A DNA stretch of 39,568 bases, from positions 1 through 39,568 of IMG/VR virus record IMGVR_UViG_3300050821_006249. The stretch is one strand, 5' to 3'. This DNA comes from a virus. Under the pieces are notes generated by a model that ran no database searches, was not told the DNA's origin, and saw only the letters and a list, made by a program, of their open reading frames with translations. Position numbers and translations under genes: made by a program. Positions 1 to 8,159 of the stretch are shown here, piece by piece (the first letter of the stretch is position 1; each line of letters starts with the position of its first letter).

Positions 1-97
1 TCGCAAGTAAGTGTCTGCACACGTTGGTCTGCTGGTTGGAAAGCTGCAACTAGACCATTTGTGGTAACTGCACGAGGCGGAAGGTCGAAAGTGACAC
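1..97. repeat. Left copy of 97-bp terminal direct repeat (circular closure)
   Basis: These 97 bases are identical to 39472-39568. Joining the two copies puts the coat protein gene in one uninterrupted frame of 449 codons across the junction. The simplest reading is the overlap left when a circular molecule is assembled as a linear contig, giving a circle of about 39,471 bp. Headful-packaging P22-like phages are circularly permuted, which also yields circular assemblies. A real fixed terminal repeat is less likely because it would fall inside the coat gene. Confidence 0.93.
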
Positions 98-245
98 TTG
101 AGCCCAAATTTGTCGGGATCTTATCGAAATCTTTAAAACGAGTATTACTGGTAGAAACAAAGCAGCATAAATTTAAAAGTAATCCAAGTGACGAACGTTG
201 ATATGTTTCTACTTGTTGTAAAATATTCTGGGCAAAAACAGGCAT
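1..245 (-). CDS. Major capsid (coat) protein, N-terminal part
   Basis: This is the start of the coat gene whose main part is 38370-39568. The ATG is at 245-243 and is preceded by AGGAG about 8 bases upstream. Reading down to base 1 and continuing at 39471 stays in frame, giving 448 residues in total beginning MPVFAQNILQQVETYQRSS. P22 coat protein is 430 residues, so the length suits the family. The gene follows the scaffold gene after a 57-base gap, the usual scaffold-then-coat order. Confidence 0.85.
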   Translation of the reverse strand, partial: MPVFAQNILQQVETYQRSSLGLLLNLCCFVSTSNTRFKDFDKIPTNLGSSVTFDLPPRAVTTNGLVAAFQPADQRVQTLTC

Positions 246-302
246 TGTGATGCTCCTAACTATTAGTCCTTAAATAGTCGGATAACCAATGTGTTTTACG
301 GA

Positions 303-1007
303 TTAAGCTTTATATTTTTTCCTAAAGTCTGAAACCGTCAACTCACCGCTATCCGTTCCGGCGTTAGAAGGTTTCAAATGATTTAATGGCTCATTAGGAG
401 ATCGGAAATTAGAAGCTTGCTGATTAGTCTTAATGGAATCAGATAAGCGTTGCATTTCCTTGATAGCAAGTTTGGGTGATTTACGTGATAATTCCTCAAG
501 ATTAACCATTTTTATAGGGTTTTTCGCAAGTTCGTACATCACATCTGCGGTATTATCGACGAACGTTGCTAAATGCACTGTGGCGCCGAAATTTTTTAAA
601 TCCACATCACCTAAAACATTATCAAAATCTTGATACTTGCCTTTACCTGCATCTAGTCGACTCGCGAATTCATTGACAATTCGATTGGCATCCTGCCGCT
701 CGCTTTGCTGTCTTTGTTCTTCAATCCAATCATTCCTTGATTGTTGAATTCTTTCGCCAACTATCTTTTGTACCTCTTCGGCTGTCATTCCATTAGTGCT
801 AGTCTGTTGCGTTCCTTGCGGTTGCGCTTGAGCGCGTTTATAGCGTTCAACAGCTTCATGCTTTGCAGCGCCAACTAGATCATTAACTTCTGACTGCTTT
901 AAAAGTTTTTCTTCGCTAGCTACCTGTGAAGGCGCCTGATACGAAGATGTTACAGGTGCAGCAGAGACATCCTGACTCTGAGCCTCTCCATTTGCTATTT
1001 CAGTCAT
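303..1007 (-). CDS. Putative scaffold protein
   Basis: 234 residues, highly polar and predicted mostly helical, with Gln-rich coiled-coil-like stretches (residues about 40-110) and a short basic C-terminus (FRKKYKA). This matches internal scaffold proteins, which bind coat subunits through a basic helical tail and leave the head before packaging. I start at 1007 because GGGAG sits 5-6 bases upstream; an in-frame ATG at 1067 would add 20 residues without a better ribosome site. It lies immediately before the coat gene, as in P22 (gp8-gp5). Function is inferred from position and composition. Confidence 0.72.
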   Translation of the reverse strand: MTEIANGEAQSQDVSAAPVTSSYQAPSQVASEEKLLKQSEVNDLVGAAKHEAVERYKRAQAQPQGTQQTSTNGMTAEEVQKIVGERIQQSRNDWIEEQRQQSERQDANRIVNEFASRLDAGKGKYQDFDNVLGDVDLKNFGATVHLATFVDNTADVMYELAKNPIKMVNLEELSRKSPKLAIKEMQRLSDSIKTNQQASNFRSPNEPLNHLKPSNAGTDSGELTVSDFRKKYKA

Positions 1008-1116
1008 ATTACTCCCTTCGACTATTAACCCCGTCACGGTATGCCTTGATTGACAAGTTTCAGCCATTTATCCCGTATGGCTACGTAGAATTTACATTAA
1101 TATATGCGCATAAATA

Positions 1117-1145
1117 TTGCAAAAATAAGTATTAAGATTTATTAT
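1117..1145 (+). promoter_or_regulatory. Putative sigma-70 promoter for the AlpA-like gene
   Basis: TTGCAA at 1117-1122 and TATTAT at 1140-1145 are separated by 17 bases. This lies about 40 bases upstream of the plus-strand gene at 1187. The region 1008-1186 separates divergent genes; I found no equally good minus-strand promoter for the scaffold gene. Confidence 0.5.
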
Positions 1146-1186
1146 TAATTACTAAGGAATAACAATTTTACAAAGGAATAGTAAAG

Positions 1187-1387
1187 ATGATGGAATTATT
1201 AGGTAAAAAATTTATTAACGAAAAAGAAGCATCACAACGATATGATTACTCACCGTATTGGTTTAGAAAGCAAAGATTAAATAAAAAAGAACCTAAATTT
1301 GTTAAGTCTGCTGGCACAGGAAAAATTTACTATCCAGTTGATGAAACCGATAAATGGTTTAGAGATAAAATGGAAATGCAAATTTAA
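1187..1387 (+). CDS. AlpA/excisionase-like small DNA-binding protein
   Basis: 66 residues. A segment KEASQRYDYSPYWFRKQR followed by IYYPVDETDKWF is the typical layout of AlpA/MerR-like winged helix proteins: a helix-turn-helix, then a basic wing and a Tyr/Trp-containing helix. Such proteins act as excisionases or transcription regulators. The start has AAAGGA 9 bases upstream; ATG codons are doubled (1187 and 1190). It is the only plus-strand gene in this late region and has its own candidate promoter. No integrase is visible, so a regulatory role (for example on late genes) is as likely as excision. Confidence 0.65.
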   Translation: MMELLGKKFINEKEASQRYDYSPYWFRKQRLNKKEPKFVKSAGTGKIYYPVDETDKWFRDKMEMQI

Positions 1388-1519
1388 AAATAACTTGGTC
1401 AATGAGCAGGTTAATCGGACTAATTTTATTCGGGCTTCTATTGTAATCACAATCGGTTATTTGGAAATTATCAATTAAATTTTCTCATATTATGAGTTCA
1501 TTGATAAATGCTCCAATAG

Positions 1520-1592
1520 CATTTGTGTTTGGACTCGAACCAAAAACACTCTCATTATTAGTGAGAAGCTCTACCCATTGAGCTACACATTT
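1520..1592 (-). tRNA. tRNA-Ile(AAT)-like gene with imperfect acceptor stem
   Basis: On the minus strand 73 bases fold as a tRNA: D arm GCTC/GAGC with a GGG-containing loop, anticodon stem TCTCA/TGAGA with loop CTAATAA (anticodon AAT), 5-base variable loop, and T arm TTTGG/CCAAA with canonical loop TTCGAGT. The acceptor pairs at positions 1 and 4-7, but positions 2-71 and 3-70 are A-A mismatches. The 3' acceptor strand can instead form a hairpin with the bases just beyond it (1506-1524). CCA is not encoded. An AAT anticodon is very unusual in bacteria, where Ile normally uses GAT. It could be a decaying tRNA or a tRNA fragment kept for another reason. Confidence 0.6.
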
Positions 1593-1622
1593 AATACCCC
1601 TTTACTGTGAGGTACAGGCAAC

Positions 1623-1638
1623 GTAATTGGCCAATTAC
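1623..1638. repeat. Perfect 16-bp palindrome
   Basis: GTAATTGGCCAATTAC is fully self-complementary. It sits in the non-coding stretch 1388-1692 between the tRNA-like gene and the end of the DIP1984-like gene. A second hairpin AAGGC/GCCTT follows at about 1647-1664. The stretch has no credible reading frame. Protein binding site or transcription end signal are both possible. Confidence 0.45.
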
Positions 1639-1692
1639 TTAGGATTAAGGCTCCCAGCGGCCTTTCCCATTCGCCCCAAGTTATTTTTGAAC

Positions 1693-1995
1693 TCATTTAG
1701 CTTTAAAATCTTCCATTACAGTAGAATCAACTGTTACTTCACTTGTCCAGTTAGCTTGTTGGATAGCGGCATCAATTAAACGTAATTGACGTGCGTGCCA
1801 GTCAAATTCTTCTGTCACTTGAGAAACATTTAACTTTGGATAATTAGCATCAACATTCTCTATTCCTTCGGTAATTTTTACACGTTGGGCACGAACTTCA
1901 TAATATAATTGGTTTTCTTTGAATTTTTTTAATAATTCGACTTTTGCTGCTAATTCTTTGCGCCTTAATAAAGCTTCTGCTAATTTTACGTTCAT
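1693..1995 (-). CDS. DIP1984-like (septicolysin-like) family protein
   Basis: 100 residues. The start, MNVKLAEALLRRKELAAKVE, matches the DIP1984 family, whose members begin with KLAEAL.R++L and form a helical protein. The family usually runs about 150 residues and ends with conserved Asn-Thr and Arg-Asp segments; this copy ends after ANWTSEVTVDSTVMEDFKAK and looks like a shortened version. The start follows AAGGAG. The biochemical role of the family is not known to me. It is the last gene of the packaging-arm operon. Confidence 0.55.
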   Translation of the reverse strand: MNVKLAEALLRRKELAAKVELLKKFKENQLYYEVRAQRVKITEGIENVDANYPKLNVSQVTEEFDWHARQLRLIDAAIQQANWTSEVTVDSTVMEDFKAK

Positions 1996-2055
1996 TTTAA
2001 TTGCCTCTCCTTTTTAAGAAAGGCAATTGTATATTATTTTATATAATTATCAAAA

Positions 2056-2958
2056 TTATATAGCAATAGTAGTCCAGAAAACATTAATAGTACTAACACC
2101 CGGGTCAACGTTAAATGTAAGAGTCAAAGCACCAGCGGAAGTATGACATTGAGTTATAAAAGAATCGTTAGTTACAATATTAGGAGTTGCAACAGCTACA
2201 GACGCAGCCGTCATACCAGTAACAGGAATTAAATAAGATGTAGCACCACCTGGTATTGCTAGATCAAGTATTGTATGTAAAGCAGCGCCAGAATCTTGGA
2301 TAGTCCCTGTTATATCGGAAAAAATAGGAAAATCGCCAACTATAGTTGCACCATTTACACTAGCAATTTTAGGTAATGCAGCATTAGAAGGTGTAATTCC
2401 ACTGTCTGCCAAACTACCGTTAACATCTGCAAAAGTAGCAAAGTCATTAACAACATAAGCCCCTGTGACAGAAGCCACAGTTGGGTCTGCTGGATTTGAA
2501 GCAGCTTTAGCAGCAGCCGTCCCAATCACACCGCCATCGCCTAGTGTACCGACATTATCGGTATAAGCTGCCATATGTCCGGATGTCACAGCAGCATTCA
2601 TCATAGCAACTTTTGTTTTTGCAGGATTGGTCGGAGAGTAGCCGTTATCTTTTAGACCCCCTTCATTATTAGAAAATATCGCAAAATCACCATTGATAGT
2701 TGGCAATAATACTGTTGAGTCTGTTGCTTGAAGAGTAATGACACCAGTCGAAGAAAATACAGGCGTGAAAAATCCTCGTCCTCCATTATAAGAAACAAGA
2801 AGGACATCAGTTGATAGAATAGTGTTACCTTCTAAATTGGTATTGTTTATGTAATTTGCAGCAGTAATAGTTGCTAGAGTATCAGTAGATAACATTGAGC
2901 GAACGACAGGGGTAACATCCGTTTGCCCTGCAAAAGTAGGGTATAGAATATATGACAT
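2056..2958 (-). CDS. Tail fibre/appendage-like protein with internal repeats
   Basis: 300 residues, Gly/Ala/Thr/Ser-rich, with three or four copies of a motif of the form DFxxFxDxxGxxxDSG followed by SNxAxxKxAxxxGA (near residues 90, 130, 175 and 210). The C-terminal 75 residues are beta-type and end in NVFWTTIAI. The same repeat and a related N-terminus occur in the 450-aa fibre protein at 27161-28513, so the two are paralogues. It probably forms a trimeric beta-structured virion appendage. It is unusual in lying beside the portal gene, away from the other fibre genes. Confidence 0.55.
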   Translation of the reverse strand: MSYILYPTFAGQTDVTPVVRSMLSTDTLATITAANYINNTNLEGNTILSTDVLLVSYNGGRGFFTPVFSSTGVITLQATDSTVLLPTINGDFAIFSNNEGGLKDNGYSPTNPAKTKVAMMNAAVTSGHMAAYTDNVGTLGDGGVIGTAAAKAASNPADPTVASVTGAYVVNDFATFADVNGSLADSGITPSNAALPKIASVNGATIVGDFPIFSDITGTIQDSGAALHTILDLAIPGGATSYLIPVTGMTAASVAVATPNIVTNDSFITQCHTSAGALTLTFNVDPGVSTINVFWTTIAI

Positions 2959-3001
2959 TTTGAATATCCTTATTCAAAAGATTAATAAAATTTACTATGA
3001 T

Positions 3002-3184
3002 TTATGCCTTTCTTGGCGTCATAGTTGAATCATTTCTTTTCCAGTGTGCCATTTCTCGTGGCGCATTGTTCATTTTACCGCCTTGACCTTCTTTTTTGTT
3101 GTTGCGTTGTAACAAACGTTCGATGCCATCACCACCACTTTTAACACCGCCCATTTTTTCTTTTTTCATGCTTTCCATTTTCAT
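3002..3184 (-). CDS. Small basic hypothetical protein
   Basis: 60 residues, rich in Lys, Met and Gly (starts MKMESMKKEKMGG, ends STMTPRKA). The start at 3184 has GGAG 8 bases upstream; an ATG at 3208 lacks one. Not recognised. It belongs to a cluster of three small basic genes after the portal gene, a position that often holds minor head components. Confidence 0.5.
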   Translation of the reverse strand: MKMESMKKEKMGGVKSGGDGIERLLQRNNKKEGQGGKMNNAPREMAHWKRNDSTMTPRKA

Positions 3185-3248
3185 TGCTATAACTCCATTT
3201 AAAAACAATTGTTGATGTTATTACATTAAACCAGTTTGATTATATTTA

Positions 3249-3479
3249 CTACCCATCTAATCCTATATGATATTCTTTGCAATCTTTTAATGTCCTACCT
3301 ATCGTAATGTTCTTTTCCATCTTCACCTCACGATTGAAGAAAGACCAAAGTTCACCAGTCTCATTAATAGCTACTGTCCACATATGGTCATGTTCTATTC
3401 CGTAATCAGTTAGAAAAAGAGCATATCCTTTTCCTTTAGGCGTAACGACAGGGAGTTGCGGGTTAAGTTGAATAATCAT
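3249..3479 (-). CDS. Hypothetical protein
   Basis: 76 residues beginning MIIQLNPQLPVVTPKGKGYA. The pattern (promoter-proximal beta strands, YGIEHDHMWTVAINETGELW, then RTLK) resembles small phage proteins with a compact beta fold, but I cannot assign a family. Its ATG overlaps the previous stop as ATGA, so it is probably translated by coupling. Confidence 0.6.
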   Translation of the reverse strand: MIIQLNPQLPVVTPKGKGYALFLTDYGIEHDHMWTVAINETGELWSFFNREVKMEKNITIGRTLKDCKEYHIGLDG

Positions 3480-3649
3480 TTCTTTTTCCCCTTGGCAGCC
3501 CAATTAGCCATTTTCTTGGCGCCATATTTCTTTCGACCGGCAACAGCCATTACTGCATCAGCACTTTTTTTGCTAAGCCCTTCTTTCTTTTGGATAGCTT
3601 CGGAACCTGCTTTAAATCTAGCACCACTTCCTAATTTAGCTTTTTTCAT
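3476..3649 (-). CDS. Small Lys-rich phage head-region protein
   Basis: 57 residues: MKKAKLGSGARFKAGSE, then a helix and AGRKKYGAKKMANWAAKGKKK. Many phages carry a protein of this size with the same start and the same RKKYGxKKmxxxAxKGkk ending next to portal or head genes; the role is not established, but DNA or capsid-interior contact is plausible given about 30 percent basic residues. The start at 3649 has GGAG 7-8 bases upstream; a longer frame back to 3880 overlaps the neighbour and lacks a ribosome site. Confidence 0.68.
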   Translation of the reverse strand: MKKAKLGSGARFKAGSEAIQKKEGLSKKSADAVMAVAGRKKYGAKKMANWAAKGKKK

Positions 3650-3695
3650 CACATTTCTCCTTGCTTGAGCAATCAATTGGTTAACTTCTTCCTGG

Positions 3696-3902
3696 CTAAA
3701 CCTTCTTTCCTCTTGGTTTAAATTGCTTTTTTTCGGTCTTAGTAAGTGGCTTATCCACTCTTTTATTGAGTGCAATAGATTTGCCAATGTTTTTCGAGCT
3801 TTTATCGCCATATCCATATTCTTTAGCCTTTTTAGTCTTTTTGGCTGCATATTTTGCTGAGCCAGTTGGGTTTTTAACATTCATTTTACGCTGTACTTGC
3901 AT
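3696..3902 (-). CDS. Basic hypothetical protein
   Basis: 68 residues, strongly basic (MQVQRKMNVKNPTGSAKYAA, ends KPRGKKV), with many Lys and few acidic residues. The start follows AAGGAG by 8 bases and overlaps the end of the portal gene by 17 bases. Not recognised; composition suggests nucleic-acid contact. It and the 57-aa protein after it may be minor virion components. Confidence 0.55.
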   Translation of the reverse strand: MQVQRKMNVKNPTGSAKYAAKKTKKAKEYGYGDKSSKNIGKSIALNKRVDKPLTKTEKKQFKPRGKKV

Positions 3903-6000
3903 TGCGATTTTCTCCTTTTGGTCTACGGGCTTCTTTCAGTTTATGATGAGTCTCAATAGCACTCATCATGTGTTGATGTCGTTGGTTGTCCCATGCTAGT
4001 TTCATGTCAACTTTCTTTGAAAATATCTCGGCTTCTGCTTTTAAGCGCTGTACTTCATTAGTATCGCGAGACATAACAGCATCGGATATGACTTTCATTT
4101 CATCTTGTTTCAGTTTAGCCATGTCTTTTGCAAACTGTGCTTGTTCTGATTGTGTACGTTGTTGCAATTTCGCCATTTCAATTTGGTTCTTAATCACATC
4201 TGGATTATTTTCCTGACCTTCTTGCTGTGCTTTTTGTTTCGCTGCTTCCATTTCTTTTAGCCAATCCTCAGCCATGATCTTTAATTGATCTATTCCTCTG
4301 ATTTCGACATTATCAAGCAATATTGGTAACCCTTTCTGGTTCATAAATTGGTCAAATGTTGGTGATACTTTCATTAAACCAATCATTTGATTTAGTGCCC
4401 TAGACTTTTGAATTTGAAAGGAAACACCTGCTTCAACCTTTACATTAAGTATGTTCGAATCGTAATCAATTGAAGGTGCGCCAGGTTGATTGATCTTTAC
4501 ATAGGATTTTTTACCATCAATTCCCATCACAGGAATACTACGAGGCGTGGTGACATATTTTGGAAATAGGTCTACATAGACTTCAGCTACTCTATTTAGT
4601 CCTTGTAGATAACCAACAATATATGGCATCGCAGCAGAATTGGATTGCGTTGCACCTTCTACGATAGCAATTCCTGATAATTGATTGTCATTTATTCCTA
4701 ATGAAGCATCATATGACCCTAGAATATTTTGAATAAGTGAATCAGTACTTGAAAAAGTTTGCATCAATTCAGGAGGCGCTGGAACGCGTTGTACTTCTCG
4801 AATTGGATTAGGAATAGGTTGATTAGGGTCTTGTTCAAAGAACGCATTAAATACCATATTGGATGGTCTTTGCTGGTTCTTATAGGCAGCTAGGAAATCT
4901 TCTTCTTTTGGCAATGCTTCTTTTGCAATAATAAATTTACTTTGAACGGTATTTTCGATCTCATTAGCTACACAAATACCAGCATAGTTCTTAAGCCTTT
5001 GCGCGCCTTTTGCCTGATAAGTATAAGGACGGGTAAATTGCCTTACATTACCATTCTTAGGAGTCTTTATCATCACAGAATTGCCATCAACAAAGATCAA
5101 TGGAAAGTGTGAGTAATCGGTCTCTTCATACTCTAAGACTTCATCAAGCATACAACGGTAACGGCATATTTTTTCTATTTCAGTCCAGCGCGGTTTACCT
5201 TTCATTACTGGTGGTGGGACAAAATCTTGCCACTCATCAACCATTTTTTTATATTCTTCCATGGTCATAGACTTACCATCTGGAAGTTGTACTATTTTTA
5301 CTCTCTTCTTTTTCTTTTCATAATAATCAACTAATAGAAGTGTTTCAGTATTGTCATTCATGTATGACCAATTAAAACCAGCAAATTGCCGATTAAAATT
5401 GACATTTTTTAATGAAACATCAGGGTATTTTTCTTCGAAATCTTCTTTAGTGTAAGGAAATAACTCAAAACAAAAACGACCATCTCCCTTATGAGAATAA
5501 CGTGCAGTTGTATCAAAACCACATAATGTGGGGTCAAATACTCGGTCAATATTGATGACCTGATTAAAAGACATAGGATTTGCATAGTCAGTGTATACTT
5601 TAAATACACTAAAGCCACCGCTAAGGATGTCTCTATAAACTTGGTAACGGGTATGGTGGTTTTTAGAATCAAAAAGAGCATGTCTTAAATGCGCTTCGAC
5701 TAACTTAATCATCTGAGGATCAGCTAGACTTTCATCTTCTGCGGATACTTCTATCCCTGGTTCTTGCTTAGAGAACTCTCCCAACATGCGGGAGATATAA
5801 GGTTCAGTGATATTAAACTCAAGACTAGGTTTTCCTTGTTCATCGAGTAAGCTAATATCGTCAGCAGTAAGCGAGGAATCGTACGTAAATCGCACGAATT
5901 CATTGAAACGGTCATAGTTTGGTTTAAATGACTCGTAGGTATTTTTAACATTCTTTTTAATGCGCTCAAGCTGGTCTTGATGCGTCTTAGCTACGTCCAT
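3886..6000 (-). CDS. Portal protein, P22-like
   Basis: 704 residues, close to P22 gp1 (725). It would form the dodecameric ring at the head vertex through which DNA is packaged and to which the tail binds. The order matches the family: helical N-terminus, a large mixed central domain with the LLVDYYEKKKKRVKI segment near residue 222, and a long Gln/Lys-rich helical C-terminus (about residues 580-700) corresponding to the barrel. The gene sits directly after the large terminase (18 bases). The start has AAGGAAG 8 bases upstream. No other portal candidate exists in the window. Confidence 0.88.
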   Translation of the reverse strand: MDVAKTHQDQLERIKKNVKNTYESFKPNYDRFNEFVRFTYDSSLTADDISLLDEQGKPSLEFNITEPYISRMLGEFSKQEPGIEVSAEDESLADPQMIKLVEAHLRHALFDSKNHHTRYQVYRDILSGGFSVFKVYTDYANPMSFNQVINIDRVFDPTLCGFDTTARYSHKGDGRFCFELFPYTKEDFEEKYPDVSLKNVNFNRQFAGFNWSYMNDNTETLLLVDYYEKKKKRVKIVQLPDGKSMTMEEYKKMVDEWQDFVPPPVMKGKPRWTEIEKICRYRCMLDEVLEYEETDYSHFPLIFVDGNSVMIKTPKNGNVRQFTRPYTYQAKGAQRLKNYAGICVANEIENTVQSKFIIAKEALPKEEDFLAAYKNQQRPSNMVFNAFFEQDPNQPIPNPIREVQRVPAPPELMQTFSSTDSLIQNILGSYDASLGINDNQLSGIAIVEGATQSNSAAMPYIVGYLQGLNRVAEVYVDLFPKYVTTPRSIPVMGIDGKKSYVKINQPGAPSIDYDSNILNVKVEAGVSFQIQKSRALNQMIGLMKVSPTFDQFMNQKGLPILLDNVEIRGIDQLKIMAEDWLKEMEAAKQKAQQEGQENNPDVIKNQIEMAKLQQRTQSEQAQFAKDMAKLKQDEMKVISDAVMSRDTNEVQRLKAEAEIFSKKVDMKLAWDNQRHQHMMSAIETHHKLKEARRPKGENRNASTA

Positions 6001-6018
6001 GCAGCTACTTCCTTTTTA

Positions 6019-7593
6019 TCAAGTCTTCCCTTTATATGCCTTCTGTCTCAATCTATCGATTTTATGCGAGTGAGACATCATTCTTCTGGCAGTATCATCA
6101 TATTCCTTTTGACGACTTTTCAAGATTGCACTATTTGGCAATGCAAAAGTAAGCGCTAACGCGTCTCCTTCATCAGGACTACGCACACTACGCTTTTTCA
6201 TCTCTTGCTTAGATTCCATTTTGATGCGATCATTATAATCTGTACGATATTTAATACCGCATAAATCAGAGTGCAATGAATCATTATCAGGTATTGTGCA
6301 AGGAAAGTCTAGTAACCACTCTTTCATCAAGCCCCACATTTCAGCGCGCTTATTAAAATAAACCTTTTGATTAAGTGGTGTATTGCTACTATTGACTGCT
6401 ACTACAACATCCTTATGACCTAACTCTACCAATCTATCGTAGATACCGGCGCCTAAACCTCCCACATCGATACACACTTTATCTGGCTGCTCATCAACAA
6501 TAATACGATGGATGATACCTACAACCTCCATTGTGTTTTTTTTCTTATAACTTTGTAGGTTATAAGCAACACGGGTCTTTCTACGTATAATTGATGTTCT
6601 ATCGTCTCCATAACGTGCAGGGTCTACTCCAATGATTAAAGAACCATACGGCTCAGCAATATTACATTTCCTTGCTATCATGACAGTATTAGTAGATAAG
6701 AAATTGTCATCACCGCTTAATTGGAATGCTTCTGTAGGATTGCAAGGATATTCTTGCATGAAAGCTTTTAAACCATCTTGACCTTGAGTAGACAAAGCAA
6801 CGATCTTTGATCTACGCCAAGCTAATTGCTCCGGATATAGGTTATACAATTCGGATAATGATTTTTCCTCTTCGGTTATCTTAAAATCTTCTGGTAGGTC
6901 TTTTTGATATTCTTCTTGCCAATACCATGGCAAGAATATAGGTATAAAATCGGATGCACCAGATTCCGCTAATTGATATTGTTCATGGAAGTAATTTCCT
7001 ACCCCATTCGCTGTCGATTCAATAAATATCTCTGTCCCTCTTTCATCAGGAACCGCTTGCAATATTCCTTTTGCATGACCGGCAGCATTTGGCCAATATC
7101 CTACTTCTGAACCATGCAATAATTGAATAGTAGCAGAACGACCTACGTCTTTATTACCAGCCGTCCCTAATTTATAACCAGAGTCCAATCCTGCAAAGCT
7201 AAGTTCTTTTGCATTACTAGCCTCAATTTGTGGTTGAACAGCAACAGGACAGTATTGATGATAACGTTGTGCCATCTCAAACAGGTTATTTGTAGCATCA
7301 ATGTGATGAGTGAGAATAAAAGCCTGCATACCGCGTTGATGGGTCACAAGCCAATAAAAGCGGCCTTCAATGTAAGTAGAGCATCCTTGCTGGCGTCCTT
7401 TAACAATGATTACCCTTACTTTGCCAGTTTCACGCTTTTGCTGTTCGACTTTATCATTTAAATATCTCTGTATCCTATTAAATACAAGATTACTTATCTC
7501 ACCTGATTTTTTACGCACCTTCAAACACTTCGAAGCATAAAAATCAAAGTTATCTCGTAACCTTATGCGAATCCTTCGTTCTACTGCATCCAT
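6019..7593 (-). CDS. Terminase large subunit (ATPase-nuclease)
   Basis: 524 residues. The packaging motor protein: an N-terminal ATPase and C-terminal RNase H-like nuclease that cuts the concatemer. Visible motifs are a Walker A variant VKGRQQGCST (residues 64-73), the acidic SEVGYW motif (162-167), the coupling motif ESTANG (192-197), and nuclease acidic centres GVDPARYGDD (322-331), CIDVGG (374-379) and DEGDAL (474-479). The length is usual for the family. The ribosome site is weak (GAGAG). The portal follows it. Confidence 0.93.
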   Translation of the reverse strand: MDAVERRIRIRLRDNFDFYASKCLKVRKKSGEISNLVFNRIQRYLNDKVEQQKRETGKVRVIIVKGRQQGCSTYIEGRFYWLVTHQRGMQAFILTHHIDATNNLFEMAQRYHQYCPVAVQPQIEASNAKELSFAGLDSGYKLGTAGNKDVGRSATIQLLHGSEVGYWPNAAGHAKGILQAVPDERGTEIFIESTANGVGNYFHEQYQLAESGASDFIPIFLPWYWQEEYQKDLPEDFKITEEEKSLSELYNLYPEQLAWRRSKIVALSTQGQDGLKAFMQEYPCNPTEAFQLSGDDNFLSTNTVMIARKCNIAEPYGSLIIGVDPARYGDDRTSIIRRKTRVAYNLQSYKKKNTMEVVGIIHRIIVDEQPDKVCIDVGGLGAGIYDRLVELGHKDVVVAVNSSNTPLNQKVYFNKRAEMWGLMKEWLLDFPCTIPDNDSLHSDLCGIKYRTDYNDRIKMESKQEMKKRSVRSPDEGDALALTFALPNSAILKSRQKEYDDTARRMMSHSHKIDRLRQKAYKGKT

Positions 7594-7617
7594 TTGAAAA
7601 CTCTCAATATAAAACCT

Positions 7618-7974
7618 TCATGGTAATTCTGGCAAATACATAAAGTAAGTAATTTTGTTAAGATAACGAGTAATACTAGGAATTTTATTTCTAGCAGATG
7701 AATAAGTTAAAATAGCATATTCTTTTCCATCTGTTACTAAAATAGATTCTTTTTTAGCTTTATATTTACAAAATTCTATCCAATTTTTATCTAATTTTTT
7801 AGGTAATTTAGCCCAATATTTAGGTAAACTAATATTTCTGCATCTACCAAACTTAATAAATGGAATGCTATTGTATAAAATAATAGGAGTTACACCAAAA
7901 TTCTTGCCATCAGTCAAAATAACATCTTTATTATGAGGAGGCCACGAAGAAGATATTGATATCCACTCAATCAT
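7618..7974 (-). CDS. Tandem DUF551-like protein
   Basis: 118 residues with two copies of one motif: EWISISSSWPPHNKDVILTD at the start and NWIEFCKYKAKKESILVTDG near residue 64, each followed by strands and an aromatic-Pro ending (YWAKLP, MYLPELP). This is the W-I-x-V ... P....VL.....W..LP layout of the DUF551 family, small proteins common in phage accessory arrays. Function unknown. A single-unit relative lies at 8345-8611. The start has AGGA 5-6 bases upstream. Confidence 0.65.
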   Translation of the reverse strand: MIEWISISSSWPPHNKDVILTDGKNFGVTPIILYNSIPFIKFGRCRNISLPKYWAKLPKKLDKNWIEFCKYKAKKESILVTDGKEYAILTYSSARNKIPSITRYLNKITYFMYLPELP

Positions 7975-7979
7975 TATTC

Positions 7980-8159
7980 CTACTCATTGAAAATTGTATT
8001 AGCAAGTATTGGAAACGAACCTTCGTAGGCATCAGGACAACTAAGAAAATGAGCCTCTTCCGGATAGAGTTTCAGAGTGCCTTTTCGACACTGACAGCCA
8101 TGCTTCTCATAATTTTCTTTTATTCGTGTATATTCGTCGTCAAGCTTCAATCCAATCAT
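7980..8159 (-). CDS. Small hypothetical protein with Cys pair
   Basis: 59 residues: MIGLKLDDEYTRIKENYEKH, then GCQCRKG, then a hydrophobic end. I found it by reading the gap between listed genes. The ATG overlaps the stop of the upstream gene as ATGA, and its stop lies 6 bases before the next start, which is typical of operonic coupling. Not recognised. Confidence 0.6.
   Translation of the reverse strand: MIGLKLDDEYTRIKENYEKHGCQCRKGTLKLYPEEAHFLSCPDAYEGSFPILANTIFNE

Noticed and set aside
1-97. Genuine fixed terminal repeats of a linear genome
   Set aside because: The repeat lies inside the coat gene, and closing the circle restores a perfect frame. Assembly overlap of a circular or permuted genome is simpler.
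1520-1592. attP site within the tRNA-like gene
   Set aside because: Suggestive beside an AlpA-like gene, but no integrase exists in the circle, and replication genes suggest an episomal life. Kept only as an alternative.
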